From positions 248,001 to 312,000 of the forward strand of contig NW_024468254.1 of the NCBI RefSeq assembly GCF_002104995.1: a DNA stretch of 64,000 nucleotides, in the 5' to 3' direction. The notes below the pieces were generated by a model. It was not told where the DNA came from, did no database searches, and saw only the letters and a list, made by a program, of their open reading frames with translations. This document shows positions 1 through 10,100 of this stretch, one piece after another. The stretch's first letter is position 1. The number at the start of each line of letters is the position of its first letter. Source of the DNA: Linderina pennispora (taxonomy: Eukaryota > Kickxellomycota > Kickxellomycetes > Kickxellales > Kickxellaceae). Made by a program: the position numbers and the translations under genes.

Positions 1-1049
1 TGCATGTGGCATGTACGGTGCTACTAGGCAAAGGCTTCTCATTGTTATTCCGGGCCCAGTGTCCACTGACCCGCCTCTCCCGACAATCCATCCGTTCTCG
101 GATCTGTTCCAGAATGTACCGAGCAGCAGGGTTTTGTATGTGCACATCTCCAGTCGACAATGCCAATGGATCCAGACACGTTCATTCAGCGACCAGCACC
201 GTTCTTCCTCAGTTGAAGTCACTCCATCTCGCTAAGACTGATATTGGATCAATGGATTTCACCGTTCGGGAGGATTTACAATTTTTGGAGAGATTTACAA
301 TCCTTGGGAAATGTAGTGTGTTGTTTATCCAGCAGTAGCCTTCACTCTCCTGCAATGAAAAGGAGCACGTTCTTGGGCGCGCAAAATCTACATCACCCCC
401 TGACACACTAGGTGCTGTAGTGTGTGTTTTGCACTGCAGCAGCTTGCATCGGTGGTGAGCGAGCATCTTCGAGCCCGATACCCCTAGCCGTTTTAGCAAT
501 AGGGCAGATGCAAGATGAGCATAGGTGCTGTTGGTCCTTTCGGTACCCCTCGTGCGTAACGTCAGAGAAGGAGATTCGTTGTTTGGGAGGGACGTCCTTG
601 CTGGCCAACCAGTTTTTCGTCGCTAGCATTTTGCCACGGTGGTCTGCAGCACTCCTTTGCATATCGGCCACAGCATCTTCATTGCTCTCTTCTACACGGG
701 TAAAGCCACTGCTGGCAAAACGTGGTCGGGTTCGTCTACCTCGTTCATTGCCAGCCTACACACATCCTCTATGCATGCGGCAGTCACCAGACACCTAAGC
801 AAGGCTGATAGTAGCTAGTAGCACTCAAGTATGCCGGTTCTTGAAATCAGTCCTTTAGCTCTGACAGGTATATAAACGGGTCAGTTTTACCGACAGTGCT
901 TCTTCCTTTCAACATTCGAACCACGAAGCTCTCGAATCCTTTGGATCACGCCTTTCTAATTACTGTTCTCCGTCTGCGTTAACATTTGCCACGCACGTCC
1001 TAGTCTACTTGATATCGCAGGAACATTCTTAAAACGGAGAGAAAGCAGG
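1..1049. other. intergenic flank upstream of the first MFS gene
   Basis: No gene can be supported here. Short open frames exist on both strands but overlap one another and resemble no family I know. One + frame near 200-235 reads like a leucine-rich fragment (LPQLKSLHLAKTDI), which could be the decayed tail of a gene lying to the left; this is weak. The last 180 bases look like a promoter and 5' leader: a TATA box near 869 followed by a pyrimidine-rich tract. Confidence 0.5.
869..877 (+). promoter_or_regulatory. TATA box of the MFS transporter gene
   Basis: The sequence GTATATAAAC lies about 175 bases upstream of the ATG at 1050 and is followed by a C/T-rich stretch typical of fungal transcription start regions. 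Confidence 0.5.
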
Positions 1050-2669
1050 ATGTGGTTCTTCAAAAGCAAGGCGTCGCCACCGCCGGCATCGTCAGAGTCA
1101 GACGTTCACAAGGAAAATGTGGACACCACCAAGAGCAGTGACGACAGTGTGAAGACCAGCGAGTTTTCCGATCCTCCACTCACTGTCGCCCAGCGTCTCG
1201 ATCAGCTCAAGTGGTCGCGCTGGCACACACAGGTCACCTTCATTCTCGGCACTGGCTGGGCTCTCGATGCCTTCGAGACCTCCATTGTGTCCGGTGTCAT
1301 GAGTCTGCTCAAGCACCACTTTGGTGTGACCAGCAAGGATGCAACCAACATCACCATGGTGTGGATGGCAGGCGCCATGGTCGGTGCCCTTGGTTTCGGC
1401 TCATTCGCTGATAGATTTGGTCGCAAAAAATCGTTCATCGGCACGCTCTGCATGTACTCGCTGTTCACTGTCATTACAGCCGCCTCGGCCAACTTCCCTA
1501 TGTTCCTCGCATTCCGGTTCTTCACAGCCATCGGTGTTGCTGCCGAGTACACTGCTGTCAACTCGACCATCTCCGAGTTCATCCCTGCCCGGTACCGCGG
1601 TACTGTAAACACCTTTGTCATGTCCACCTGGGCAGTCGGCGCTCTGCTGTCGTCTGCAATTCAAATCCCGCTTGTCAACCACACGTCCGATAATGTCGGA
1701 TGGCGTGTCGGCATGGCAATTGGCGCCCTTGCTGCTCTGTTCGTTCTGTGGGCGCGTACAAAGCTGCCCGAGTCGCCGCGCTGGCTGATCACCCAGGGGC
1801 GGTACGAGGAGGCAATCAAGCTGGTCAGTGAGATCGAGGCCATAGCCAAGCAGCCGCTGACCGACACACGCGTCAGCGTGGAAGATCTTGCTTTGGCCGA
1901 TGCGGTTCAGGCAAAGAAGACCTTTGTTGATAACCGTCCTTTCTTGCAGCGGGTTGGCTCCAAGATCAAGAACCTCACCGTGATCCAGTGCGTGATCCGG
2001 TACCCGTTCCGCTGCGCATTCGCCGCCATCCTCAACCTCTCCCAGGCGTTTGGTGACTACGGCATGAGCAACTTTTTGTCTCTGGCGCTGTTGCCTATGG
2101 TAAACATCCCCGACAAGCGCATGCCGTTCTTCTACGCAATGGCCAACCTCACGACACTGCCAGCGGGATTGCTGTGCGCGTACCTGATGGACAAGGTCAA
2201 CCGCAAGATCTTCATTCCATGCAACTACATTTTGGCCATCATCGGGTGCGCGACTCTGCTGCCAGCAGCCAACTCTGGCAGCGGAAACAACGTGCTGGGT
2301 GCCTATTGCTTCTACCAGGTCGGATACACGTTCGCGTGGATTACAGCGTACCCGACCTTCACTGAGATCTTCCCGACGGAGCTGCGTGCATCAGGTGTCG
2401 GCATTGCTGTTGCCTTTGGCCGGATTGCTGGAGCGGTCGCACCGCGCATTCTTGTCACAGTGTTTGAGAACACGGGCGGCGGACAGAACGTTGGCGGTGC
2501 TCTGGGTGTCACCTGTGGATTCTTTGGTCTGGGTGTCCTGATCTCGATTCCCTGGTACTTCTTTGGTGTCGAGGGTCGCGGTCGTACGCTCGAGGAGATG
2601 GCGGGAACTGCTGCCGAGCAGAAGGAGATCATGAAGCGAGAGGCTGCTGAGAAGGCTACAAAAGCGTGA
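1050..2669 (+). CDS. MFS transporter, sugar/organic-acid porter type
   Basis: The 539-residue intronless protein has a polar N-terminus of about 55 residues followed by about 12 hydrophobic segments. Major facilitator hallmarks are visible: GSFADRFGRKKS (motif A, loop 2-3), LPESPRWL after segment 6 (the PESPR signature of the sugar-porter-like branch) and FTEIFPTELRASGVG in the second half. The entry GTGWALDAFETSIVSG recalls the fungal carboxylate and aromatic-acid/metabolite carriers rather than hexose transporters. The likely role is uptake of a small organic solute at the plasma membrane; the substrate cannot be read from the sequence. The ATG follows an A-rich context (gagaaagcaggATG) and a TATA box lies about 175 bases upstream. 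The C-terminus is charged and cytosolic, rich in Lys and Glu. Confidence 0.85.
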   Translation: MWFFKSKASPPPASSESDVHKENVDTTKSSDDSVKTSEFSDPPLTVAQRLDQLKWSRWHTQVTFILGTGWALDAFETSIVSGVMSLLKHHFGVTSKDATNITMVWMAGAMVGALGFGSFADRFGRKKSFIGTLCMYSLFTVITAASANFPMFLAFRFFTAIGVAAEYTAVNSTISEFIPARYRGTVNTFVMSTWAVGALLSSAIQIPLVNHTSDNVGWRVGMAIGALAALFVLWARTKLPESPRWLITQGRYEEAIKLVSEIEAIAKQPLTDTRVSVEDLALADAVQAKKTFVDNRPFLQRVGSKIKNLTVIQCVIRYPFRCAFAAILNLSQAFGDYGMSNFLSLALLPMVNIPDKRMPFFYAMANLTTLPAGLLCAYLMDKVNRKIFIPCNYILAIIGCATLLPAANSGSGNNVLGAYCFYQVGYTFAWITAYPTFTEIFPTELRASGVGIAVAFGRIAGAVAPRILVTVFENTGGGQNVGGALGVTCGFFGLGVLISIPWYFFGVEGRGRTLEEMAGTAAEQKEIMKREAAEKATKA

Positions 2670-2862
2670 AGGCATAGGTGGGGTCTGTCAACACAGATCT
2701 TTTATTTTCCAGGATGTGCTGACTCAGTGCCCACATGCAATGTCTCTAAAATTACTTTAATATTAATATTTTCACACTTGCCAGCCAGATAAGGTGTAGC
2801 AGCACAAATGATCATGGATCCATAGTAGCACAGTAAAAGTATATCCTGTTGGGCGCTATCAT

Positions 2863-4389
2863 ATGATCATGGCGGCGTCTAACCAGAGTAGATATGGAAT
2901 AGACACTTTTCTGCATTTGACGATGGGTAAGACAGATACCAAGGCTATACTCGGCGCAGAGGCAACTGATACAACTCTGGAGGCGCAGCGCGTGGCAGCA
3001 TTTGCGAAATTCCAGCCCACGTACTACTTTGACGCTGTCAAGGAAATGCAGATCGGCGGCGCCACCTGGCGAGTACTGGCCACAGCTGATATCGAAGACA
3101 CTGAGGACAGCGATTTCCTGGGCGTAGTAGCAAGGTGGACAAGCGAGGCTGAAATCCTGATCCCACCCGTCCAGCGCACTGAGGTCCTGGACGAGCAGCC
3201 GTGCGGTACCACCGACGAACTGTGGCTGGGCGAGGGAATTGAAGAAATCAGCCGGACCCACCGTACTCTGCATCCAAAGCGATTGGACAAGGACAAGCCG
3301 CTGAAGGAAGAGGTCGTGGTGGTCCGTGTCTGTAATGATGTACTTGCAAGGTTCATCCCACGCACTCAGTCTGCAGCTGACATTCCGTTCTACTATCCCA
3401 AGGTCAGCGAGTTTGCGTTCGGGTACCTCGAGCCCACCACAAGCAGTGATGGCGGAGCGGATCATGCCCCGTGGCAGCTGGCAGTCTTGGTGCAGGAGCT
3501 GGAGACAGGGGCGACGGTGGCAACGAAAAAGCACAAGGGGATCTGGAAGGACATGGTCAAAAAGCTGTACAAGTGGACAGCGACTGCACGGCTTGGATAC
3601 CAGAAGCGGCAGGTGCACGACGTGCTGGTTGACCACGAGGCGTATATAGCAAAGTACCAGGAGCTGAAGGGCAAGTATGCCGATTACTGGGTGAAGAACT
3701 GGCCAGAGCAGACCGATCCGCGCAAATTCGTGTTTGAGGATATCGCCATTGCCAGCTGGCTCATCTGCCTGTGGGCCCAGGAGCCAGGTAAAGGCAGCCC
3801 GTCGTTTGTTGATCTGGGATGCGGCAACGGGCTCCTTGTCAGCCTGCTGGCAGCGGAAGGATTCAAGGGCCACGGTGTCGACCAGTGCTCGCGCAAGGTG
3901 TGGAGTGCTTTCAAGCCTACTGTTGACCTGCGTGTTTCGACGCTCGAGCCGTTCGACTACACTGCGGACGCTGACTGGATCATCGGCAACCACGCCGACG
4001 AGCTGGTCCCCTGGATCCCGCTGATAGCGGCCAAGTCGCCCAAGACAAAGTTTGTGGTGATTCCATGCTGTCCACATGACCTGTCGGGCAAGAAAATGAA
4101 CTTTGCGACTGTGGCTGGCCAGAGCAAGTACCACGCATACGTCGAGCACATCTCGAGGATCATGGGCACGTGTGGGTTTGTGGCAGAGAAGGAATTTCTA
4201 CGCATCCCGTCAACCAAGAATGTGGCTCTGGTTGGCCGCTCGCGCACTGGCAAGGCGGACATGGGCGAGGTCGATCAAATGATTCAGGATGGAAAGAATG
4301 CGTTTGTTGCCAGAGTGCCAGACTCGGTCAAGAACGAGATCCGCCTGGAAAAATCGCGCAAGCGCAAGCTCGAGGCAAGCGTAGAGTAG
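2863..4389 (+). CDS. TRM44: tRNA(Ser) (uracil-44-2'-O)-methyltransferase, Trm44 family
   Basis: The 508-residue protein resembles the Trm44/METTL19 family, which methylates the 2'-O of U44 in tRNA-Ser in the cytosol using S-adenosylmethionine. The SAM-binding Rossmann motif is at residues about 315-326 (FVDLGCGNGLLV) and is followed by GHGVDQCSRKVW, which is characteristic of this family. Further blocks are GNHADELVPWIPLIAAKSP and VIPCCPHDLSG. The N-terminal half (about 300 residues) is the poorly conserved family-specific region. The C-terminus is basic (RKRKLEASVE). The first ATG at 2863 is used here; M21 at 2923 (MGKTDTK) is an alternative and could be the true start. The gene lies about 190 bases downstream of the MFS gene on the same strand. 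A long minus-strand frame overlapping it is a shadow. Confidence 0.85.
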   Translation: MIMAASNQSRYGIDTFLHLTMGKTDTKAILGAEATDTTLEAQRVAAFAKFQPTYYFDAVKEMQIGGATWRVLATADIEDTEDSDFLGVVARWTSEAEILIPPVQRTEVLDEQPCGTTDELWLGEGIEEISRTHRTLHPKRLDKDKPLKEEVVVVRVCNDVLARFIPRTQSAADIPFYYPKVSEFAFGYLEPTTSSDGGADHAPWQLAVLVQELETGATVATKKHKGIWKDMVKKLYKWTATARLGYQKRQVHDVLVDHEAYIAKYQELKGKYADYWVKNWPEQTDPRKFVFEDIAIASWLICLWAQEPGKGSPSFVDLGCGNGLLVSLLAAEGFKGHGVDQCSRKVWSAFKPTVDLRVSTLEPFDYTADADWIIGNHADELVPWIPLIAAKSPKTKFVVIPCCPHDLSGKKMNFATVAGQSKYHAYVEHISRIMGTCGFVAEKEFLRIPSTKNVALVGRSRTGKADMGEVDQMIQDGKNAFVARVPDSVKNEIRLEKSRKRKLEASVE

Positions 4390-4497
4390 ATGCCATATAT
4401 GGCTGGAGTATATTCGGGAGGGACACATGGGGGCGCTAAGAAGAAATAAATGCTAGTATGGTGTGCTGAGCTGCGAGAAAGGGTGCTTTTCGTTCTC

Positions 4498-4791
4498 TCA
4501 CTGCTGGCCGTCGCTCTCGACCGGTATCCGAATGACGCTCTCTGGCTGCTCCGAATCGTCGTCAGCGTTGGTGGACTGCGGGACATCCACCAGCACTGCG
4601 CTCTCAAAGGCGTTTGACCAGCCTTTGGCAATGGCCAGCATGGCTGCATACTGCTGGACTACTTTGCTCATTTGCCGGTTGAGTTCCATACAATGTGCGT
4701 CTGTGGACTCCGACAGCGCCTGTATCCGCCTCAGCGCCGCCAGCTCCTGCTTCTTCCGAGCGATCCTATCGACAATAGCCTGTGTGCTCAT
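4498..4791 (-). CDS. DAD2: DASH/Dam1 complex subunit Dad2
   Basis: This is a 97-residue protein. The helical N-terminus (IVDRIARKKQELAALRRIQ) and the pattern CMELNRQMSKVVQQYAAM...GWSNAF match Dad2, a small subunit of the fungal DASH/Dam1 ring that couples kinetochores to microtubule plus ends. The tail ends in VIRIPV, also seen in family members. Length is close to the usual size of fungal Dad2. It is convergent with Trm44 (stop 4389, gap about 108 bases) and divergent from the SH3BGR-like gene. Small size makes similarity calls less certain, but the whole length fits and no intron is needed. Confidence 0.75.
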   Translation of the reverse strand: MSTQAIVDRIARKKQELAALRRIQALSESTDAHCMELNRQMSKVVQQYAAMLAIAKGWSNAFESAVLVDVPQSTNADDDSEQPESVIRIPVESDGQQ

Positions 4792-5163
4792 ATTTTTGAG
4801 GGAAGGGACGTGAAGTAGTTATGTACAGAAAAAAAGTGAGGAATGAAGCAAGGGGGCAAGGCAATGTGCACAAGGAAAAACAAAAAGACTGGACGGAGAT
4901 GGGTTAAAAGGAGTTTTTTAAACAGGCCATGGCGGCGGAGGCAGCCTGGCGAAAGCTTCACCAGCCAACAGCGCATTATTTTCGTGATTTGGGATCTTAT
5001 TTTTCAGGAGCCACGCCCAAGGCGCTCTGACAAGCAGCGGCGACCTGTTTTTGCTTCTCCTGGCCAGCCAACGTTTCTTTTGCTCTGTTTCGTTACGTTC
5101 ACTGCTATTCCATATTTGTTGTGCATAACCCCTTCTTGTAAAATTACTACGCATCATCTAGAA
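4792..5163. other. divergent promoter between DAD2 and the SH3BGR-like gene
   Basis: This is a 372-base region between the two ATGs. The frame of the right-hand gene stays open back to about 4843, but the residues there are low-complexity and basic and are unlike a conserved leader. I treat it as 5' untranslated sequence ending in a C/T-rich tract. Confidence 0.5.
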
Positions 5164-5871
5164 ATGACGTCTGTTGAGGACAAGGCCGTGCATACTGTTG
5201 CCGAGAAGCAGCCAGCAGATGGGGTAGCCACCGCAAATGCTGACATTGAGGAGCTGACCGAGAAGCTCGCAGCCATGCCAGCCGTGACTGAGGTCACAGC
5301 GGTTCTCGAGGATCCCTCTGCGCCTGCTAAGGAAGAAGAGGAGACAGCTGGGGAGAAGAAGGATGAGGGCAAGGGTGCTGCGAAGGAGTCTCCCAAGGCT
5401 GAGGAGGCTCGTCAAGAGTCTCCTGAGACGGGGTCTCCTAAAGAAGAGGTTCCTGCTGAAGTGGACTCCACCAAGATCGAAGCGTCTCCCAAGGAAGAGG
5501 TCCCGGCTAAGGAAGAATCCCCCAAAGAGGAGCTCCCCGACAAGGACGACGGGCCCGCCCCTGTTGCCGAGGAGAAGCCGCGTGTGCGCGTGTTCGGCTC
5601 GACGGTGTCGGGCAACCGCATCTACAAGAAGCAGATAAAGGATCTGTTCCTCATGCTGGATGCGAACGAGATCGAGTACGATTTTGTGTGCATTGCCGCG
5701 GACCAGGTGGCGAAGCGGCGGATGAAGGTCAAGTCGCTGGGCAACATGACCATCCCGCAGATCCACGTCGACGGCGAGTTCAAGGGGTGCTACGACGACG
5801 CATTCAAGGCGAACGAAATCGACGAGCTGTACGAGTGGCTGGGCCTGGACGAGGATCCGGTCGACTTTTAA
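5164..5871 (+). CDS. SH3BGR-like thioredoxin-fold protein with acidic repeat N-terminus
   Basis: This is a 235-residue protein in two parts. Residues 1-137 are Glu/Lys/Pro-rich and disordered, with degenerate SPKEE(V/L)P repeats at about 91, 109 and 119. Residues about 139-228 form a glutaredoxin-like domain of the SH3-binding glutamic-acid-rich (SH3BGR) family: VRVFGSTVSGNR replaces the usual CxxC redox strand, IPQIHVDG gives the cis-proline, and GCYDDA...ELYEWL closes the fold. The redox cysteines are absent, as in SH3BGR proteins, so a scaffold or binding role is more likely than oxidoreductase activity. The ATG at 5164 is preceded by a C/T-rich leader. The partner and pathway cannot be told from sequence. 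Confidence 0.75.
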   Translation: MTSVEDKAVHTVAEKQPADGVATANADIEELTEKLAAMPAVTEVTAVLEDPSAPAKEEEETAGEKKDEGKGAAKESPKAEEARQESPETGSPKEEVPAEVDSTKIEASPKEEVPAKEESPKEELPDKDDGPAPVAEEKPRVRVFGSTVSGNRIYKKQIKDLFLMLDANEIEYDFVCIAADQVAKRRMKVKSLGNMTIPQIHVDGEFKGCYDDAFKANEIDELYEWLGLDEDPVDF

Positions 5872-5965
5872 AGGCATTCTGCAAACCAGACACACAGGAG
5901 GTTTAGAAAAGAGTTAAACGCTGCAGGTTCAACCATTTCGAGATTTATTTGTTGGAGGGGAATAT

Positions 5966-6365
5966 CTAGTACTTGGACTCAATGTGCTTGAACCACTTGT
6001 CGGCGTCAAAGTTCGGGTCCTCGAAGTTGAACGACTCGGTGCTGCCCGACGAGTTCTTCTCGGCGAACTTCTTCTTCGCCTCCTCAATAAGCGTGAGCTG
6101 GTGGGCGTACTTGTCGTTGATCCGCTTCGTCTCGGCATCGTTGCGCAGAGTGCAGGAGTGCACGTAACCGTATGTGAGACCACCGCCCAGAGCGACCCAG
6201 CGGGAAATCTACCTCAGCCAAATTCAAACATTAGCAGTCACTAAATACTCGCCCTTCCGGCACTTGTCCAATTTACAGGGGTGCGATTCAGGTCCACGAC
6301 CAGAAAAAAGCCCGTCAGCGAAACGTTACCTTGAAGAGCGACGAAACCTGGCGAACTTGCGACAT
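5966..6365 (-). CDS. ATP21: mitochondrial F1Fo ATP synthase subunit e (Atp21/Tim11), spliced
   Basis: This two-exon gene has exon 1 at 6365-6330 (12 codons, MSQVRQVSSLFK), an intron at 6329-6209 (GTAACG...TAG, 121 bases) and exon 2 at 6208-5966, giving 92 residues. The phase is 0 on both sides. Subunit e is a small inner-membrane protein that helps dimerise ATP synthase and shape cristae. The evidence is a short membrane segment with a glycine motif (WVALGGGLTYGYVH), then a charged coiled coil (INDKYAHQLTLIEEAKKKFA), the layout and length of fungal subunit e. The 5' end faces Pol5 at 7102, or the small minus-strand frame at 6491-6850 if that is real. Confidence 0.82.
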
Positions 6366-7101
6366 TGTTAGGGCTGTATGAGGAAAAGAAGAAGAAATAT
6401 AGAAATCGCGACTAGCTAGGAAAGGAAAAAAAAAAGTGGGCAGAAAATATGCGCTTGATACAGCTGGCACAAAAACCGGCGAAGATAACACTAAAGATTT
6501 AGCAAGCGCGCCGAGCTGACTGCAGAGCAAATTTTGGGGATGGAGAGGGAAGGAGCAGGAGCTTTTGAAATCGAGCCGAGTCGGCAATAGGGGCATTGGT
6601 GTCTGACAGAGGCGTCTACAGAAGCAGCGGCTGCCAGGCCAAGTGTATGAGTCAGGCCAGCAATGATGTATAGGACGAGCATGGGCGAGGTTATGTATTG
6701 GGCCGAAGACAGCTGGAGGGAGCATGCGTACATGCGAGCCGATATGCAGCCAAGGTCTGTGGCACCTTTTCTGCCAGCGGGGCTGACAGGATGCCCCTTT
6801 GCCCGCTGGCCGCTGTGGGATGATCCGTGGCTACTAGCTGATCGGCTCATTAGCGAAAAAAGAAAATTTTTTGTATCGGTGATCAGTGGAGCAAAAAAAA
6901 AGTGCGCTGGTCGAGGGGGTTTCCAGCTTTCCTCTTCTCTTGACCGCCTCTTTCTAACCTCATATCCCCCGTTTCATATTATACACACTTTTGTCTGGAA
7001 TTGACAACGGGACGTGCGTTTTTTGTCAAGCCGTTCCATATCATATAAAAAGCACAGATCTATATATTACAAGAGGTGAACAAAGGTTTGTTTTAGCAGA
7101 A
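6366..7101. other. region between ATP21 and POL5, with one uncertain minus-strand frame
   Basis: This is 736 bases long. Apart from the minus-strand open frame at 6491-6850, listed separately, I see only A/T-rich tracts and a C/T-rich leader just before 7102. Confidence 0.5.
6491..6850 (-). CDS. possible small membrane protein, unrecognised
   Basis: An uninterrupted 119-codon frame starts with a good-looking polar N-terminus (MSRSASSHGSSHSGQRAKGH), followed near residues 55-80 by one hydrophobic stretch (ITSPMLVLYIIAGLTHTLGL) and a Ser/Pro-rich tail with two cysteines (CPYC). The arrangement is reminiscent of small tail-anchored proteins such as Sec61-beta, but the family's conserved residues are not visible. 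It would lie about 126 bases upstream of ATP21 on the same strand. It may be a chance frame in the ATP21 promoter or an exon of a spliced gene. Confidence 0.25.
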   Translation of the reverse strand: MSRSASSHGSSHSGQRAKGHPVSPAGRKGATDLGCISARMYACSLQLSSAQYITSPMLVLYIIAGLTHTLGLAAAASVDASVRHQCPYCRLGSISKAPAPSLSIPKICSAVSSARLLNL

Positions 7102-10100
7102 ATGTCGACCACGCTAAACTTTTACTGGGACCTCGCGTCGCTGGATGAGAGCAAGCGCGTTGCGGCGGCGGCGCAGCTGATCACATCTCTGTGCGAGTTC
7201 CAGGCGGCAATGCCGGCGAGCACAGAGGTGGCGGCGACGGAGGAGGATCTGGGTCGGATATGCGCGTCGGACGTGGCATACGCGATCAAGCGTCTGATCA
7301 AGGGCCTGGCGAGTCCGCGCGACGGGGCGCGGCAAGGGTTCTCGCTGGCGCTGACAGAGCTGCTGGCGCGGGTGCCGTGCATTTCGTCGAAGGTGGTACT
7401 GGATCTGCTGTGGAAGCACTGCGCGGCGACAAGCAGCATGAAGGGGCAGGAGCAGCGGGACATGCGGTTCGGGCGGGTGTTTGGTATCATGGCGCTGGTG
7501 CAGTCCGGGGCGTTGGCACGCCCAGCAAGCACGACGGCAGCGGATATCAAGCGGATTGTGGTGGAGCTGACGCAGATCGGGGCGAAAAAGACTTACTGCC
7601 GCGAGATTTGCTATGTGACGATGGCGTCGCTGGTGCCTGTTCTGGCGGCTCACGAGGACCGCGACTCGCTGATTGCGCAGCTTGTGGGGATTGCCTTGAA
7701 CAAGGGCATGGTGGAGACGCCGGACGAGCTTCTGCTGGCGCTGCGGCTGCGGCGTGCATTCCCAGAGTTCGACTGGCACACGGCATTCCCCAAGTGGCAT
7801 GGCGCTCACCTGCTGTGCCGCGAGAACATGGGCAAGCTGGCAAGCATCCTGAGCGAGTCGTCGAGCGACAACCCGGCGCTGTTCTCGAGCTGGCACCCGC
7901 AGCTGCACACGGTATGGGATGAGATCCTCGATTTGTACTTTGGCCAGGCACGCGGTGCGGAGCGCACGCATGTGGCAGGCTTTGCGCAGCTGTGGGATGC
8001 GGTGGTTGATGGGCGGCTGTTTGCTCCGGGCGGATCGCAGTTCAAGCGGTACTGGGGATTCCTGCTGCTAGACCGCGTGCTGCCGCACATGAGCCAGGCG
8101 ATGATCCCGACGCTGATGACGCCCAATCTGGTGCGGTGCATGTCGGAAAACGTGTCGGTCAAGAAAAACACGCCGCTGGCCAAGGTCGGGGCGCGCACAG
8201 CCGAGAAGCTGGTCAGGGCGGCGGAGGCCGACAGCAAGGTCGGATTTGCAATGCTGACGCACCTGTTGAGCCACAAGAACAGCACAGGCAGCAACAGCGG
8301 CAGCACACTTAGTGCAATGGTGACTAACCGCATTGTGGCGAAGCTGGACGCAAGCGCCATCACCGACTACGTCACATATCTCCAGAAGCTGTACATCAAC
8401 CCGGAGGCACCGGGTAAGGACGGCGAGGAGGCCGAGGAGCTCAACACGCGGACAGCCGAGAAGCAGCGGCAGTGGGCGATCATGCAGATGGTTCGTGTGG
8501 TACGCATTGCCAAGGCCGACAACACCGACGAGGTTGTGCGCAATGTACTGAACTTCCTGGCAGTCCATGCGTCGCTCGAGGTGTTTGATGCATCCAAGAC
8601 CATTCCAGAGTGCCCTGAGGCGCCGGTTCCGCGGATCTCAGCCAATAACCGCGCGCAGTGCGCCACCGATCTGCTGCAGTTCGTCGGCGATCTCAACCGC
8701 CAGACAGGCGAGGAGAGCGGCGATTCGCGGCGGCTGGGAGTGGGCTGCGCACGTGACGGGACCGTCTGGGCCACAGCAGCGCTGACACGCATAGTGGCTG
8801 CGGCGAAGCAGTACGTCACGCGTCCGTTCATTGCGAACTTTGACGAGGTGCTGCCGGAGGTGGAGGCGACGCTGAAGGACCTGAAGGCGATATCGGCCAA
8901 GACCGCGCAGCAGGCCAAGAGCAACATGGACAATGCGCTGCGGTTCCGGGCCCTTGAGCTCCTGATCGCCAACATCTGCCTTTTGGCGGTGCTGACCAAC
9001 TCCGCCAACGACGCGAGTGAGTACATGGATGCGCTGGGCGAGCTGCGCGAGTGCTACGAAAAGCTTGTGCCGGCGCTTGACGGGGCCAAGAAGAAGACTC
9101 TGCCCAAGCGCAAGACGCGGGCGGCAGCCAAGGCCGAGGAGGAAGGGGAGCCGATGCCGGTGGAGGTGCTGACGGATATTCTGATCAGCCTGATGACCAA
9201 GGAGTCGGCGGCGGTGCGGAAGCTGTGCGTGCAGGTGTTTGCTCCGTTCACTGGCATGCTGACAGAGGATGCGCTAGAGTCGATTCTGGGCGTGATCCGG
9301 GCGCGCGAGGGCATGGGCGGTGAGGACGGCGGCAATATTGAGACGGAGATGGAGATTGCCGACGACCTGGCCATGGGCGCCGGTGAGGAGGACGAGGAGC
9401 CTGAGGAGGATGAAGACGAGGACGCAATTGCACCGGAGCAGATCGAAGCCGTCGACGAGGAGCTGCGTCGCAAGATCGAGGAGGCACTGGGCGACGGTGT
9501 GGTTCGCGACGATGCAGCCAGCGGCTCGGAGGGGGAGGAGTTCGATGACGAGCAGATGACGGTGTTCGACGACAAGCTGGCGGAGATCTTTGCCATCAAG
9601 AAGCAGGAGAAGGCGGATGCGCGCAACCTCAAGATTTCGTTTGCCAACTTCAAGCTGCGCGTCTTGGACCTGGCCGACGTGTTCATGGCGCGCCAGCCGC
9701 AGCACGCGTTCGTGATGACGTTGCTGCTGGAGCTTGTGCGGCAGGCCAAGAGCATCACACGCGACTCGCGCAACCGCCCAATCTACGAGCGCATCATGGC
9801 TATGCTTGACCGCCGCGGTGCCGGAGAGTTCCCGCAGGAGTTCCCCATGGAGACGGCGGCCAGTGTGCTCGAGATTGCCCACAAGTGGGCCATGCGGGCA
9901 GGCGATTTGGCGCAGCTGCGCACGCTGGGCGCCCTGTCGGCGTTCGTATCACGTGCCGTGATCGACACCCACGGCAAGCCCGGCGAGAAGCTGGTCAGCG
10001 AGTGCTACGCCGCTGCTCAGCGCGACTTCTTTGGCCGCAAGGCTTCGCAACTGCAGACGCCGTTCTTCCAGCCGCTGGCAGCCAAGCTGCACGCTGCCCA

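Noticed and set aside
424-798. 124-codon plus-strand frame near the left edge
   Set aside because: No recognisable domain, poor composition, and an overlapping frame of similar quality on the other strand.
2812-4149. 445-codon minus-strand frame opposite TRM44
   Set aside because: It is the mirror of a GC-rich coding gene; its translation has no domain and Trm44 motifs are clear on the other strand.
4843-5163. In-frame extension upstream of the SH3BGR-like gene
   Set aside because: The residues are basic and low-complexity and the region is the divergent promoter of DAD2; the ATG at 5164 fits better.
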